The notes under the pieces: model-generated
Database searches by the model: none
Seen by the model: the letters and a program-made list of their open reading frames with translations, nothing else
What the model was told of the DNA's origin: nothing
Position numbers and translations under genes: made by a program
Source: Parvularcula lutaonensis
GTDB lineage: Bacteria > Pseudomonadota > Alphaproteobacteria > Caulobacterales > Parvularculaceae
Direction of reading: 5' to 3'
DNA: 64,000 nucleotides
Assembly: GCF_014651915.1 (NCBI RefSeq)
Contig: NZ_BMXU01000001.1
Coordinates: 124,001 to 188,000 of the forward strand
In this document: positions 24,541 through 33,787 of the stretch, piece by piece
Position numbering within the stretch: the first letter of the stretch is position 1
Layout: each line of letters begins with the position of its first letter

Positions 24541-25256
24541 TGGATACCCAGTCGCCGTTACGCAATATCGAAACCGTTTCGCCCAATATCAGGATGGCGC
24601 GACTCTCCAACTGCGCGATCGCGCTGCTTGAGCATGCCGAAAAGAGCGGCGGTCTTGGGCTGACGCCTGGGCGTGCGCTCAAGCGCGTGCATGTCGATTG
24701 GGCGGCTGAGACTTTCGACTGGCCCGGTTACACATCCGACGAGCTCTATCGTGTGAACAAAGTGCTCAATGAGGAGGACGTGTTTCCGCTGTGGGTGATC
24801 CATCAGCTCTTGCTCGATACAAGGCATGCCCGTCACTTCAAGAGGCAACTCAGACCGACAAAGATCGGACGGCTACTCATCGGCAATCCCAGCCGCGCTT
24901 TCAATGAAATCGTTCCAAGGTTCTTGTTCGACATCGATCATGCCGCGATGGGGCGTGGGCGCTCGGAGATTCCTGGCGAATTGTCTGACTATCTCGACAT
25001 GCTCAATCTTGCGGCAGATGACTGGATTTCTGTCAAAGATCTGACCGTACAACTGCGGGGTCCGTCTCCAAACCAATGGGACTACCGACCTTCATCACTG
25101 TATGTGAACGTCCTACGCCCGCTTGTCTGGGCTGGCTTGATGCTGGAAACCGAGGACAGCGCCGAAGAAAGGCACGTCCAGAAATCATCGCTCTGGCATG
25201 AAGCGCTGTCACTGCCTTCCGACAGCATGCGTGTTCATGGTGCCCAACCCAATTGA
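24540..25256 (+). CDS. Conserved hypothetical protein, third gene of the hipBA operon
   Basis: A 238-residue soluble protein whose ATG overlaps the hipA stop (ATGA), so it should be co-translated with the toxin. VDWAAETFDWPGYTSDELYR, VNKVLNEEDVFPLW and LRPTKIGRLLIGNP recur in a widespread family of unknown function, probably with two winged-helix-like modules (middle and C-terminal DWISVKDLTVQL, SSLYVNVLRPLVWAGLM). No catalytic motif is visible. A role as a regulatory or helper subunit of HipBA is only an inference from position. Confidence 0.6.
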   Translation: MDTQSPLRNIETVSPNIRMARLSNCAIALLEHAEKSGGLGLTPGRALKRVHVDWAAETFDWPGYTSDELYRVNKVLNEEDVFPLWVIHQLLLDTRHARHFKRQLRPTKIGRLLIGNPSRAFNEIVPRFLFDIDHAAMGRGRSEIPGELSDYLDMLNLAADDWISVKDLTVQLRGPSPNQWDYRPSSLYVNVLRPLVWAGLMLETEDSAEERHVQKSSLWHEALSLPSDSMRVHGAQPN

Positions 25257-25273
25257 TCGCAGACTTCGGCTAT

Positions 25274-25582
25274 TCATTTCGCCCGGTTCCAGACCATGAC
25301 GCCGGTGCCATCCTTTTCATTCTCGAAGAAGGCTGCGCGCATGGGGCTGGCAAAGCTTGGGTCATCAAGTTTGACGGCGAGATACGGGGTCTCCCCATCC
25401 TTGCTTTCCTGACGCCAGGCCGCGCCGAGTTCGGCCCCGCCGGCATAGAGGCGGAAGTCGGGTGCGCCGTCTGAGACCTTGTCCGCATTGGGAACAAGCT
25501 GCGCTTTGACATTGATGGTCATGGTGCGGATGGTGCCGGTATAGCTGCCATCTTTCAGGGTGAAGGTGCCGATCTGTGCCAT
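25274..25582 (-). CDS. DUF736 family protein
   Basis: A 102-residue protein with the family start AQIGTFTLKDGSYTGTI and DFRLYAGGAELGAAW. DUF736 proteins are constant, uncharacterised companions of alphaproteobacterial conjugative elements. It is the last gene of the trb operon. A second copy is at 58756-59079. An upstream ATG is in frame but less likely. Confidence 0.88.
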   Translation of the reverse strand: MAQIGTFTLKDGSYTGTIRTMTINVKAQLVPNADKVSDGAPDFRLYAGGAELGAAWRQESKDGETPYLAVKLDDPSFASPMRAAFFENEKDGTGVMVWNRAK

Positions 25583-25586
25583 GGGT

Positions 25587-25823
25587 TTAGGTCTCCTTGC
25601 TGGCATTGGAATGAAGGGCGCGGCGCGCCCGCTTAAAACCGGCGTCTGAGGCCAGGAAGCTTTCGATCATGGCCGGGATCAGCGCTTCAGGCTTTTCTTC
25701 CGCGCCATAGGTCTGAAGGTAGATTTCGGCATAGTCGCTGAGCGCGCTGGCGAGGTCCGGATCAACCGAGAGGCTCATGCGCACCGGGGTGCGGTCGGGA
25801 AGACGGTCAAGGCGAAGGGTCAT
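25587..25823 (-). CDS. DUF2274 family protein
   Basis: A 78-residue protein (LRLDRLPDRTPVRMSLSVDP then a C-terminal helix). DUF2274 follows trbI in most alphaproteobacterial Trb clusters, as here, with the start overlapping the trbI stop. It may be a ribbon-helix-helix-like protein; its role in conjugation is unknown. Confidence 0.85.
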   Translation of the reverse strand: MTLRLDRLPDRTPVRMSLSVDPDLASALSDYAEIYLQTYGAEEKPEALIPAMIESFLASDAGFKRARRALHSNASKET

Positions 25824-27091
25824 CGTGTGGCTCCTTGTGGATGGGGTCTGAGAATGAGGTCGCGGGTGACGACCACGCGCAGCGGCCAGCCGGGCCGCAC
25901 GCGGATGGTCGGCTGGATGCCAAGGTTGCGCTCGACGACCCGCTGACCGGCCTGATTGACGGTGTCCGTCGTGCCTCGCCGGATGGCGCGTTCGAGATCG
26001 CCGTCGCCGTCCGCGCCGAGTTCCGCGCCGACGCCGAGGATGGTGGCGAGGCCTGCGGCGATGAACACGCGGTCCCAGTGATGATCGGTTCTGTCAGACA
26101 GCCCGGCAAAACCTTGAGCATCAGCACCCGGCGCAGAAATCACAATCGAAGACCCGTCCGGGAAGATGATCCGGTCCCACGTGACGAGCGCGCGGTCCTG
26201 CCCGAACGAGACTTCCGACTGGTAGCGCCCGATCAGGCGCGAGCCCTGCGGGATGAGGAGGTATTGCCCGGTGACCGTGTCATAGACGGGCTGGGTGACC
26301 TGCGCGACGATCGTGCCCGGCAGGTCTGAGTTGATGCCCGTGACCAGTGAAGCCGGAATGAGCGTGCCCGCCATGACCTGATACGGCGACGCAGGGTCTT
26401 CCACGCCGTGTGGATTGTAGATGTCGCTGTCTGGACCTTCGCGCGCGAAGGCGAGCTTGCGGGATTGCAGGTTGGTATCGCTTGGCTGCCCAAAGGCGGA
26501 CGGCGCACCCTGCGGCAACGCGGCGAGCGCCAGGAGTTCGGATCGGAGGTCGCCTGCAGGATCGCGCCACGCGGGGTCGGAGGCAGATACGGACTGACCT
26601 CCTGCTTCAGACTCAAGCCGGAAAAAGACAGGCGCCCGGGCCGCTTCATCGGCAAGAGCAGCTTCGCGCATACGCCGGGCCCGTTCGGCCTCATCGGCCG
26701 AATTCGGGCGGAAGTCGTCCTCGAACCGAGTCACATATTCCGGTTCGATGCCGAGTTCGCGTTCAGCCCGCAGCATGGTCGCGCCAAGGTCACCGGAAAG
26801 CGGCGGGCCGAGACGTGTAACTGGTTCCGGCCTTAGATCGCTGTAGCTGGTCGGAAGTGTGGAGAGGCCTTCAGGCTTTCTTGTGTTCGTCGTGTTGTAA
26901 AGCTCGCGCCTCGTGTCCGGGTCGACGGCGGTTGGCGGTTTGAGCGCAACGCTCATCGCGGCGAACAGGGCGAGCACGCCAAGACCTGCGCCGACCATCA
27001 GGACCTTGCGATTGATGCGCGTGACCGGCTTCGGGCTGGAGCGGATCTTCAGCCGCTCGGCATGCTCGTCGAAGGGAATTGGCTCGGACAT
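25820..27091 (-). CDS. trbI: TrbI (VirB10-like) conjugal transfer protein
   Basis: A 423-residue protein from the ATG at 27091: cytoplasmic N-terminus, one membrane segment (about 30-50), proline-rich periplasmic linker and the C-terminal TrbI/VirB10 domain (YQVMAGTLIPASLVTGINSD, VYDTVTGQYLLIPQGSRLIG). VirB10 spans both membranes and links ATPase energy to opening of the outer-membrane pore. It sits directly downstream of trbG, the usual order. Confidence 0.93.
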   Translation of the reverse strand: MSEPIPFDEHAERLKIRSSPKPVTRINRKVLMVGAGLGVLALFAAMSVALKPPTAVDPDTRRELYNTTNTRKPEGLSTLPTSYSDLRPEPVTRLGPPLSGDLGATMLRAERELGIEPEYVTRFEDDFRPNSADEAERARRMREAALADEAARAPVFFRLESEAGGQSVSASDPAWRDPAGDLRSELLALAALPQGAPSAFGQPSDTNLQSRKLAFAREGPDSDIYNPHGVEDPASPYQVMAGTLIPASLVTGINSDLPGTIVAQVTQPVYDTVTGQYLLIPQGSRLIGRYQSEVSFGQDRALVTWDRIIFPDGSSIVISAPGADAQGFAGLSDRTDHHWDRVFIAAGLATILGVGAELGADGDGDLERAIRRGTTDTVNQAGQRVVERNLGIQPTIRVRPGWPLRVVVTRDLILRPHPQGATR

Positions 27092-27095
27092 TTTC

Positions 27096-28133
27096 CTAGC
27101 CCCCGAAGATCGCGGCAAGAGGCGAACGACGCTCGTTGCGGGAGATGCGCACAACGGTCTGGTTGCGCTCGCCCAGGCGCAGCTCGGCCGCGCGGAACAG
27201 CCGGTCCACGACATAATAGTTGCCGCGCACGCGGTAGTTTACGAGTTCTGCGTCACCGTCAGCGCTAAGCACAAAGAGCGGCGGCATATCGGTCGTGGCG
27301 ATGTCTTCGGGCATCTGGATGAACACCTGACGGCCATCGTCGAAGACCCGGACGGGCTTCCAGTCCGGACTGTCGCCACCCATACGGTAATCGAAGTTGA
27401 GGCCCTCAAGGGTCAGGCCGCGCTCAATGCTTCCCGCGTCGCGGGCGATGGCGCGCTCATTGCGGGCGGTGAGGCCCGCCAGTTCATCGGCCGGATAGCG
27501 CCAGGAGAGCGCGGCCATGTATCCACCATCCGTGCTTTCGAGTTCGAGGTGATAGGTGCGCCGGTCTGTGGCGATCATCAGGTTTGTGCGGATGCCCGCG
27601 CTGATCGGTTTGACCAGCACATGGGCGCGGGCGGTGTTGCCGGAGCCGGAGATTGTGTCGCCAACCACCCAGCGCACCGTGTCACCCGCCGAGACCGAGA
27701 CCAGTTCCTCGCCCGGCTGCAGGGCGATGTCGCTGACCTGACCTGGGCTCGCATAGAGCCGGTAGAGCGCGCCTTCGGTATAGGGATAGACTTGGATCGC
27801 GTTCACATAGCCATCGACAGAGGGTTCGATCAGGGCACTGGTGCGGCCCTGACGGATCGCTTCAGCGGGCGACACGGAAGACGTGGCAACGGTACGGGCA
27901 TAAGTCCGCGTCACGCTGCCATCGGGATTGGTGGTGACGCGCGCGCCGATTGGCATCATCTGGCCGGGCAGCGGAAGCGCGACGGCGGTTTCGACGATCT
28001 CGATGGGATAGTCAGCGCGGTCCTCGACCGGCGTCGCGGCGACGAAGGCGCTGGCATCGATGGGTTCGAGTTCCGTCGTGGCGCAAGCAGACAGCAAGGC
28101 CAGTGCGGACGCGGCGGTGAGGATGCGAAGCAT
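27096..28133 (-). CDS. trbG: TrbG (VirB9-like) conjugal transfer protein
   Basis: A 345-residue lipoprotein with lipobox LSAC; the ATG at 28133 is chosen because AGGAGA lies 10 bases upstream, while the ATG at 28142 would abut it. The VirB9/CagX domain spans the protein, with QVYPYTEGALYRLYASPGQ and the C-terminal NYRVRGNYYVVDRLFRAAEL that binds the outer-membrane partner. It overlaps the end of trbF. It forms the outer-membrane ring with TrbI. Confidence 0.92.
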   Translation of the reverse strand: MLRILTAASALALLSACATTELEPIDASAFVAATPVEDRADYPIEIVETAVALPLPGQMMPIGARVTTNPDGSVTRTYARTVATSSVSPAEAIRQGRTSALIEPSVDGYVNAIQVYPYTEGALYRLYASPGQVSDIALQPGEELVSVSAGDTVRWVVGDTISGSGNTARAHVLVKPISAGIRTNLMIATDRRTYHLELESTDGGYMAALSWRYPADELAGLTARNERAIARDAGSIERGLTLEGLNFDYRMGGDSPDWKPVRVFDDGRQVFIQMPEDIATTDMPPLFVLSADGDAELVNYRVRGNYYVVDRLFRAAELRLGERNQTVVRISRNERRSPLAAIFGG

Positions 28134-28138
28134 GGGGA

Positions 28139-28831
28139 TCATTCTCCTGTGACGAGGTCCTGACCCCAATTGAGGGCATGGACGTATAGGCCGAGCGGAT
28201 TGGCGCGCAGGGTCTCTGCGTCGGTCGGCGGCTGGGTGATGAGGGTGAAGTTGCCGGTGAACCGCTGTGCACGGACGAGCGCGCCATTCTCATAGGTCTT
28301 CTCTATCCAGCGGGCCTGGAAGCTGTCGTCTGAGACGCGTACGACGCTGACGACATCTACGGTACGCGACTTGCGGCCGACGTCAGCAAACGGATCATTG
28401 GCCGAGGCGTATTCGTTGAGCGTGGTGGCCGCGCGGTCGGTCACGAAGTCATAGGCCCGCAACCAGTTCTCGCGCACGACGACGGGATCGACGCTCAGGC
28501 CCCGGACATGCTCGATGAAGTTGGCTAGGTGATGCGCGATCTGCGCATCGGTCGGCGTGTAGCGTTCCGTCGCCGGAGCAACGGCGCGGGCGGCACCCGT
28601 CTCGTCGACCTCGACGACATAAGGCGTGACGGTGGATTGCATTGAGCGCCAGACCAGCGCGCCCGAGGTCGCAAAGCAGAGCCCGAGGCAGCCAAGGGCC
28701 ATCAGACGCCAATTCTTCGCCTGAACGCGGGCGGAACCGATCCTTTCATCCCACACTTGCCCAGCCTTCTGATATGGCGTCTCGGGGAACGGGCAGGGGC
28801 CGTAGCTTGAAGATGAACGCTTGAACGCCAT
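28139..28831 (-). CDS. trbF: TrbF (VirB8-like) conjugal transfer protein
   Basis: A 230-residue inner-membrane protein: short cytoplasmic N-terminus, one membrane segment (about 42-62), then the periplasmic VirB8 NTF2-like domain (VDPVVVRENWLRAYDFVTDRA). A strong AGGAGGT site lies ahead of the ATG at 28831. VirB8 is a nucleation factor for the secretion channel. A truncated, diverged copy of its first ~29 codons lies directly upstream. Confidence 0.93.
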   Translation of the reverse strand: MAFKRSSSSYGPCPFPETPYQKAGQVWDERIGSARVQAKNWRLMALGCLGLCFATSGALVWRSMQSTVTPYVVEVDETGAARAVAPATERYTPTDAQIAHHLANFIEHVRGLSVDPVVVRENWLRAYDFVTDRAATTLNEYASANDPFADVGRKSRTVDVVSVVRVSDDSFQARWIEKTYENGALVRAQRFTGNFTLITQPPTDAETLRANPLGLYVHALNWGQDLVTGE

Positions 28832-28834
28832 GGC

Positions 28835-29035
28835 TCAGACCTCCTGTCTTGTTGGGTTGAAGCGGGAGCCTGCGGGCCGCTGCCGCGGCGTTCTTCGCCT
28901 ACAATCCATCCCCCGGATGGATTGTTTTGCCTGCGGCAAACCGGCTGCGAACTCCCAGATTTGACCCGCCTTCTGGTAAGGCGTTTCGGGAAACGGGCTT
29001 GGGCCATAGCTGGAGGAGGATCGCCTGAAAGCCAT
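28835..29035 (-). pseudogene. Truncated duplicate of the trbF 5' end
   Basis: The 66-codon frame begins with MAFRRSSSSYGPSPFPETPY, nearly identical to the trbF start, but after ~28 residues the similarity stops and the frame runs through unrelated Arg-rich sequence to a stop three bases before trbF. Corresponding bases differ at roughly a quarter of positions by eye, so the duplication is old or came by recombination with another element. It keeps an ATG just behind the trbL stop. Confidence 0.75.
28901..28925. repeat. Perfect 11-bp hairpin between trbF copies
   Basis: acaatccatcc (28901-28911) and its exact complement (28915-28925) surround three bases. It lies inside the trbF 5' duplicate at the point where similarity to trbF ends, so it may mark the recombination site or act on mRNA processing between trbL and trbF. 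Confidence 0.55.
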
Positions 29036-29038
29036 CGT

Positions 29039-30349
29039 CTAATCGTCCTTGTCTCTGAGGGTTGGGTTCGCGCCGGAGGCACCGCGATCGCCGTCGCGGA
29101 TCGAATGGGCGGCCATCTGTCCGGCCTGGCCCATGCGCTGGCTGGTCTGCATGCGCCGCGCCCAGCCGGGACTTTGGGATGAAGGTGACGCTGGTGCGGA
29201 GGTATCCGAACCGCCGGAGCCGCCCGTGGCGCGCCAGGCGCCCTGACTGCCACGGCGGTAGGCGTCTCTGAGAGCTTGCGCCGGGCGGGATGCCGTGCGG
29301 CGCATTGCGTCCCCGCTTGCGCGGGCAACACCGGCGAGACCTGCGGCCACACCCGCTGCGCCTGATGCGCCGGAGGCGACGGAACCGAGCGTGTAGGAGG
29401 TGCGTGCCGCGCCGGCCATGCTGGCGCCGGCCTTGACGGCGGAGGACGCCCCGCCCGCGACCGCGCCGACTGCGGCGCGTCCGCCCATGCCGGCGACGTA
29501 GGTTCCGGCCGCGACGCCTGCGGCTGCCCCGGCTGCAGAACCTGCACCGAGCTGGGGTGCGCCGGTGATCAGCCCGCTTGCAATGCCGGGCGCAAAGATG
29601 CCCATCCAGAAGAAGACGATGGCGGCCAGCACGGTCCCCATGACTTGGGCCAGCGTGACATCATCGCCGGTGCGGAACGCGTCTGTGACGGAGGAGAAAA
29701 GCGTCGAGCCGATGCCGATGATGACGGCAAGCACCATGAGCTTGATGCCCGAGGTAATGACATTGCCGAGCACGCGTTCGGCGAGGAACGTCGTCTTGTT
29801 CCAGAGCGCAAACGGGACAAGCACAAAGCCTGCGAGCGTCGTCAGTTTGAACTCCAGGATCGTGATGAAGAGCTGCACGGCCAGCACGAAGAAGGCGACC
29901 ATGATGATCGCCCAGGCGATGAACATCACCGCGATCATGATAAAGTTATGGAAGAAAGAGATTGGCCCCAGCATGTCGCTGATCTCTTCCAAGAGCGGCT
30001 GACCGGCATCGAGACCGACACCGGCAATGAAGCCGGGACGCAGGAGATCATCGGCGGTCATGGTCCCGCCGCCAGCGGTCACGCCGAGTTCTGCAAAGCT
30101 GTCAAAGACAATCCCTGCCAGCAGCGAAAAATTGCCGATGATGAACGCAAAGAAGCCGACATAGAGCACCTTTTTGAGGAGCCCGGCGATGACGTCCGTG
30201 TTCTGAGAGAGGGCCCAGAACAGGCCCGCTAGCGTGATGTCGATGGCGATCAGCGTGGTCGACAGATATGCGACATCGCCCGCCAGCAGGCCGAACCCGC
30301 TGTCGATATAGGCGATAAAGGTCGCAAGGAAGGTGTCGATCACGTCCAT
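29039..30349 (-). CDS. trbL: TrbL (VirB6-like) conjugal transfer protein
   Basis: A 436-residue polytopic protein with an N-terminal extracytoplasmic part, about five to six membrane helices between residues 30 and 250, and a long Gly/Ala/Ser-rich tail (about 265-436), as in TrbL. TrbL/VirB6 forms the inner-membrane part of the DNA channel. It follows trbJ directly. No TrbK entry-exclusion gene is seen between trbJ and trbL, where one often lies. Confidence 0.92.
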   Translation of the reverse strand: MDVIDTFLATFIAYIDSGFGLLAGDVAYLSTTLIAIDITLAGLFWALSQNTDVIAGLLKKVLYVGFFAFIIGNFSLLAGIVFDSFAELGVTAGGGTMTADDLLRPGFIAGVGLDAGQPLLEEISDMLGPISFFHNFIMIAVMFIAWAIIMVAFFVLAVQLFITILEFKLTTLAGFVLVPFALWNKTTFLAERVLGNVITSGIKLMVLAVIIGIGSTLFSSVTDAFRTGDDVTLAQVMGTVLAAIVFFWMGIFAPGIASGLITGAPQLGAGSAAGAAAGVAAGTYVAGMGGRAAVGAVAGGASSAVKAGASMAGAARTSYTLGSVASGASGAAGVAAGLAGVARASGDAMRRTASRPAQALRDAYRRGSQGAWRATGGSGGSDTSAPASPSSQSPGWARRMQTSQRMGQAGQMAAHSIRDGDRGASGANPTLRDKDD

Positions 30350-30355
30350 CTTCCA

Positions 30356-31054
30356 TCACTCTCCGAGGAAGGCCCGTGTCCGCGCCCGGCCGCGTTCGGC
30401 CTCGGCAAGCTGGCGCGCGCGCTCCAGCGCCTCGGCGCGGTAATGGGCCGCCATCATGGCTTCCATCTGCATGAGCTGCTCGGTTTGCAGCGCCTCGATC
30501 TGGTTGCCCGCTTGCGCCACCTGGAGATTGCCGACGGCGGACTGACTGTCGGCAATCAGGCTGTCGAGGCTTTCAGAGTCCTCGCGCGCCGATGAGACGA
30601 CTGAGGCCGTGACCTCAAGGCTCTCGCGATAAGCCGTGCGGGACTGACGCCAGCGGGCGCGGGCCTCTTCGACGAGCACGGCCTGACGCGGCGGCTCGGC
30701 TCCATAGTCTTCCGGATACGCCTCTTCATACTCGCGCTCGATTTCCTCGACGCGGTAGCCGATCCCTTCAGCCTCGCGCATCAGCTCCTCAATGCGGCGC
30801 ATACGGCGCAAGATGTCATCGGCGATGCTATCGGGCAGCGCTTCGAGATCGCGCGCCATGTTCTCCAGCATCTCGATCTCATGGGTGAGCTGCTGGATTT
30901 GCTGGTTCACTTCCTGAAGGGAGCGGATGGCCTGGTAGATGTTCTGGATGTGGTTGGCCGGGTCATAGACCGTCCATTGGGCGGATGCTGGCGGCGCTGT
31001 GATGACAGAGAGCGGCAAGGCGCAAAGGGCGGCGGAAATGAGAAGGCGTTTCAT
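30356..31054 (-). CDS. trbJ: TrbJ (VirB5-like) conjugal transfer protein
   Basis: A 232-residue protein from the ATG at 31054 with signal peptide (cleavage near ASA-QWT) and a fully helical, Glu/Gln-rich mature part beginning with WTVYDPANHIQNIYQAIRSL, the TrbJ signature. VirB5-like proteins sit at the pilus tip and in the channel. It lies between trbE and trbL, the usual order. Confidence 0.9.
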   Translation of the reverse strand: MKRLLISAALCALPLSVITAPPASAQWTVYDPANHIQNIYQAIRSLQEVNQQIQQLTHEIEMLENMARDLEALPDSIADDILRRMRRIEELMREAEGIGYRVEEIEREYEEAYPEDYGAEPPRQAVLVEEARARWRQSRTAYRESLEVTASVVSSAREDSESLDSLIADSQSAVGNLQVAQAGNQIEALQTEQLMQMEAMMAAHYRAEALERARQLAEAERGRARTRAFLGE

Positions 31055-31064
31055 TGCGGGGCTC

Positions 31065-33536
31065 CTATTCGGCGGCGAGGATGTGAGTGGGGTTGAAGGG
31101 CGCGTTCGCCTCGGTCTCCGGCGCATGTCCGGGCCAGCGCGTCAGCAATTCGGCGGCCCAGGGCAGGCCCTTTTCGATGAGCCAGCAGGCGGCAAAGCCG
31201 TCGCCTTCGGTTTCCGCCCAGATACGATCCAGGCGCGCCTGATCGTCGGGCGAGGACGCGCCGCAGACGGACAATGCAATCGGCCCGAGACCGAGATCGA
31301 AGATGCGCGCGCCGAGCGGCGATTGATAGTAATAGTCGCGCTTGGGCGTGGCTCTCGAGATCAGTTCGACCTGGCGGGCATTCAGGCCAAAACGCTGATA
31401 GGTTTCTCGGGCGAGCGGTTCCTGCGCGCGTTCATTCGGCAGAAAGATCCGTGTCGGGCAGGATTCGACGAGTGCTGGCGCTATCGACGAGTTCGCGATG
31501 TCCGCAAGGCTCTGTGTTGCGAACACAACGGACACGTTCTTCTTGCGCAGGGTCTTCAGCCATTCGCGGATGCGCGCGGCGAACATCGGATCATCGAGGA
31601 AGAGCCAGGCCTCATCGAGGATGAGGAGTGTTGGTGTGCCGTCGAACCGCTCTTCCAGCCGGTGGAAGAGGTAAGTGATGACCGGGGCCACTGCGCCCTT
31701 TGCGTGCATCAGCTCTTCCATTTCGAAACAGACAGTATCGGCGAGCGTGAGGCTTTCATGATCGGCATCGAGAAGCCGACCGTGCGAGCCTTCCAGCGTG
31801 AAGGGGTGCAGGGCTGATTTGAGCGTATCGTCCTGCAGCATCAGGCTTAGGCCGGTCAGTGTGCGTTCGGATTCTGGGGCTGTGCTGAGGGACTGGATGG
31901 CGTCCCAGAGACGTGCCTTGAGGTCCGGCGTCATGCTGACGCCTTCGTTCGTGCAGAGACCCGCCAGCCAGTCGGCGGCAAAGCTTGCCCCGGCCTCTGC
32001 GTCGATGTCCGTCAGGGGCTGGAGGCTTGGGGCGTTCGAGCTGCCAAGATCAATATGCGCGCCGCCCATGCAAAGCGTCGCCGCGCGGGCCGAGCGGCCC
32101 TTGTCGAAAATGAAGACCTGGGCCCCGTCGTATCGCTTCCATTGCAGGGCGAGGAGCGAGAGCAGCACCGACTTGCCCGCGCCGGTGGGGCCAACGACCA
32201 GCGTATGGCCAACATCGCCGATGTGGAGGTTGAGGCGGAACGGCGTTGTCCCATCCGTCTGCGCCTGAATGAGTGCAGGAGCTTGCAAGTGTCTGTTGGT
32301 GTCCTCGCCTGCCCAAACGGCAGAGAGTGGCACCATATGGGCAAGGTTCAGCGTGTGCAGAATGGGCTGGCGGACATTGGCGTAGGGGTGACCGGGCAGT
32401 GAGCCGAGCCAGGCATCGACGGCGTTGAGGGTCTCGCGGATCGCGGTGAACCCGCGGCCATTCACGATGCGCTCGGCGATGCGGATGTGTTCGTCCACAG
32501 TGCGCCGGTCTGGGTCGGCAACGGTAATCGTCGTTGTGACATAGCCATAGGACACGAGGTCGGAGCCGAGTTCCTGGAGGGCGGCATCGGCGTCACTCGC
32601 CTTGTTGTCAGCGTCATTGTCGACGAGCGCGGCCTGTTCATTGAACATGGTCTCGCGCAGAACAGCGCCGATGGATTTGCGTTTTGCGAACCAGTGACGG
32701 CGCTTTTTGCCCAGGACCTTCTCGGCCTCGGCTTTGTCCATGGCGATGAACCGCGTCGCCCAGCGATAGGCAAAGCCCTGTCGGTTCAGCTCATCGAGAA
32801 TGCCGGGCAGCGTCGAGGCCGGAAAGCCGAGAATGGTCAGGGTTCTTAGGTGCCCGTCGCCGATCATCGGCTCCAACCCGCCTGCGAAAGGCTCATCAGC
32901 GAGCACCGCATCGAGAAAGACCGGCAGCTCGGGCGTGACTACCGGATGGCGTTTGGTCGAGATCGTTGAGTGGAGATAGGTCAGCGTCTCATCATCCGAG
33001 AGCTTGGCAATCTCGGCGAGGCAGGTGGAGAGGAGATCAAAGACGCGGCCCGCGTGCTGCTCGAAAGTCTCCAACCGGTGACGCCAGGTGGCCGCATCTT
33101 CGGTCTCGGCGCGCTGGATCAGAGCCTTCTCGGCCCGGCCTGTCGTATCGGCGGGTGGTAGCCAGAGGAGTGTCAGATAGTAGGAACTCTCAAACCGCGT
33201 GCCGCTTTCTTCGGCTTGCAGTGCGCGTTCCTGATCAATCAGCCAAGTCAGGGCATCGGGAAACTCCGCCTCCGGATAGTCGTGCACCTCTTGGCGCTGC
33301 GCCTCGAAGAACAGCGCCCAGCCCGAGCCGAAGCGGCGCAGCACATTGTTCACCCGCGCCATGACCGAGACGAGTTCTTCCTCTGTCGAGCTTTCTAGGT
33401 CAGGGCCGCGATATTTGAATGTCGTCTGGAAACTGCCATCCTTGTTAAGGACGACGCCCGGTGCGACGATACAGGCCCAGGGCAGATAGTCTGCCAGAAG
33501 CGTGGGTGTGTCGGCATATTCTCTGAGGTTCAGCAT
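31065..33536 (-). CDS. trbE: TrbE (VirB4-like) ATPase
   Basis: An 823-residue ATPase. The N-terminal CagE/TrbE domain starts with LREYADTPTLLADYLPWACI; Walker A GPTGAGKS lies near residue 450, Walker B LLILDEAWLFLDD near 640. VirB4 proteins power pilus assembly and substrate transfer. The gene overlaps trbD by 7 bases. Length and motifs are complete, so the channel should be powered. Confidence 0.94.
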   Translation of the reverse strand: MLNLREYADTPTLLADYLPWACIVAPGVVLNKDGSFQTTFKYRGPDLESSTEEELVSVMARVNNVLRRFGSGWALFFEAQRQEVHDYPEAEFPDALTWLIDQERALQAEESGTRFESSYYLTLLWLPPADTTGRAEKALIQRAETEDAATWRHRLETFEQHAGRVFDLLSTCLAEIAKLSDDETLTYLHSTISTKRHPVVTPELPVFLDAVLADEPFAGGLEPMIGDGHLRTLTILGFPASTLPGILDELNRQGFAYRWATRFIAMDKAEAEKVLGKKRRHWFAKRKSIGAVLRETMFNEQAALVDNDADNKASDADAALQELGSDLVSYGYVTTTITVADPDRRTVDEHIRIAERIVNGRGFTAIRETLNAVDAWLGSLPGHPYANVRQPILHTLNLAHMVPLSAVWAGEDTNRHLQAPALIQAQTDGTTPFRLNLHIGDVGHTLVVGPTGAGKSVLLSLLALQWKRYDGAQVFIFDKGRSARAATLCMGGAHIDLGSSNAPSLQPLTDIDAEAGASFAADWLAGLCTNEGVSMTPDLKARLWDAIQSLSTAPESERTLTGLSLMLQDDTLKSALHPFTLEGSHGRLLDADHESLTLADTVCFEMEELMHAKGAVAPVITYLFHRLEERFDGTPTLLILDEAWLFLDDPMFAARIREWLKTLRKKNVSVVFATQSLADIANSSIAPALVESCPTRIFLPNERAQEPLARETYQRFGLNARQVELISRATPKRDYYYQSPLGARIFDLGLGPIALSVCGASSPDDQARLDRIWAETEGDGFAACWLIEKGLPWAAELLTRWPGHAPETEANAPFNPTHILAAE

Positions 33537-33787
33537 GTCAGATGCTCCTTGTGCCGCGTCGAGCGGCTGGCCACGGCCATGAAATCCGGATCAGATCGCG
33601 CCATGAACACGGCGGCTGAATGCCCGACGACCCAAAGCACGAGGCCGGGAAGCCAGAGCTGGAGGCCAAGGCCGACGGCGGCAGCCAGTGTCCCGATGGC
33701 GATGGCTGCTGTGCGCGGCGCGCCCGCCATCAGGATCGGCTCGGTGAGGGAGCGATGGAGGGGGATTTCATAGCCGTCGGCAGACAT
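33530..33787 (-). CDS. trbD: TrbD (VirB3-like) conjugal transfer protein
   Basis: An 85-residue membrane protein from the ATG at 33787: IPLHRSLTEPILMAGAPR is the TrbD/VirB3 N-terminus and two hydrophobic segments follow. VirB3 is an inner-membrane partner of VirB4; the gene overlaps both its neighbours, trbC and trbE. Confidence 0.9.
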   Translation of the reverse strand: MSADGYEIPLHRSLTEPILMAGAPRTAAIAIGTLAAAVGLGLQLWLPGLVLWVVGHSAAVFMARSDPDFMAVASRSTRHKEHLTC

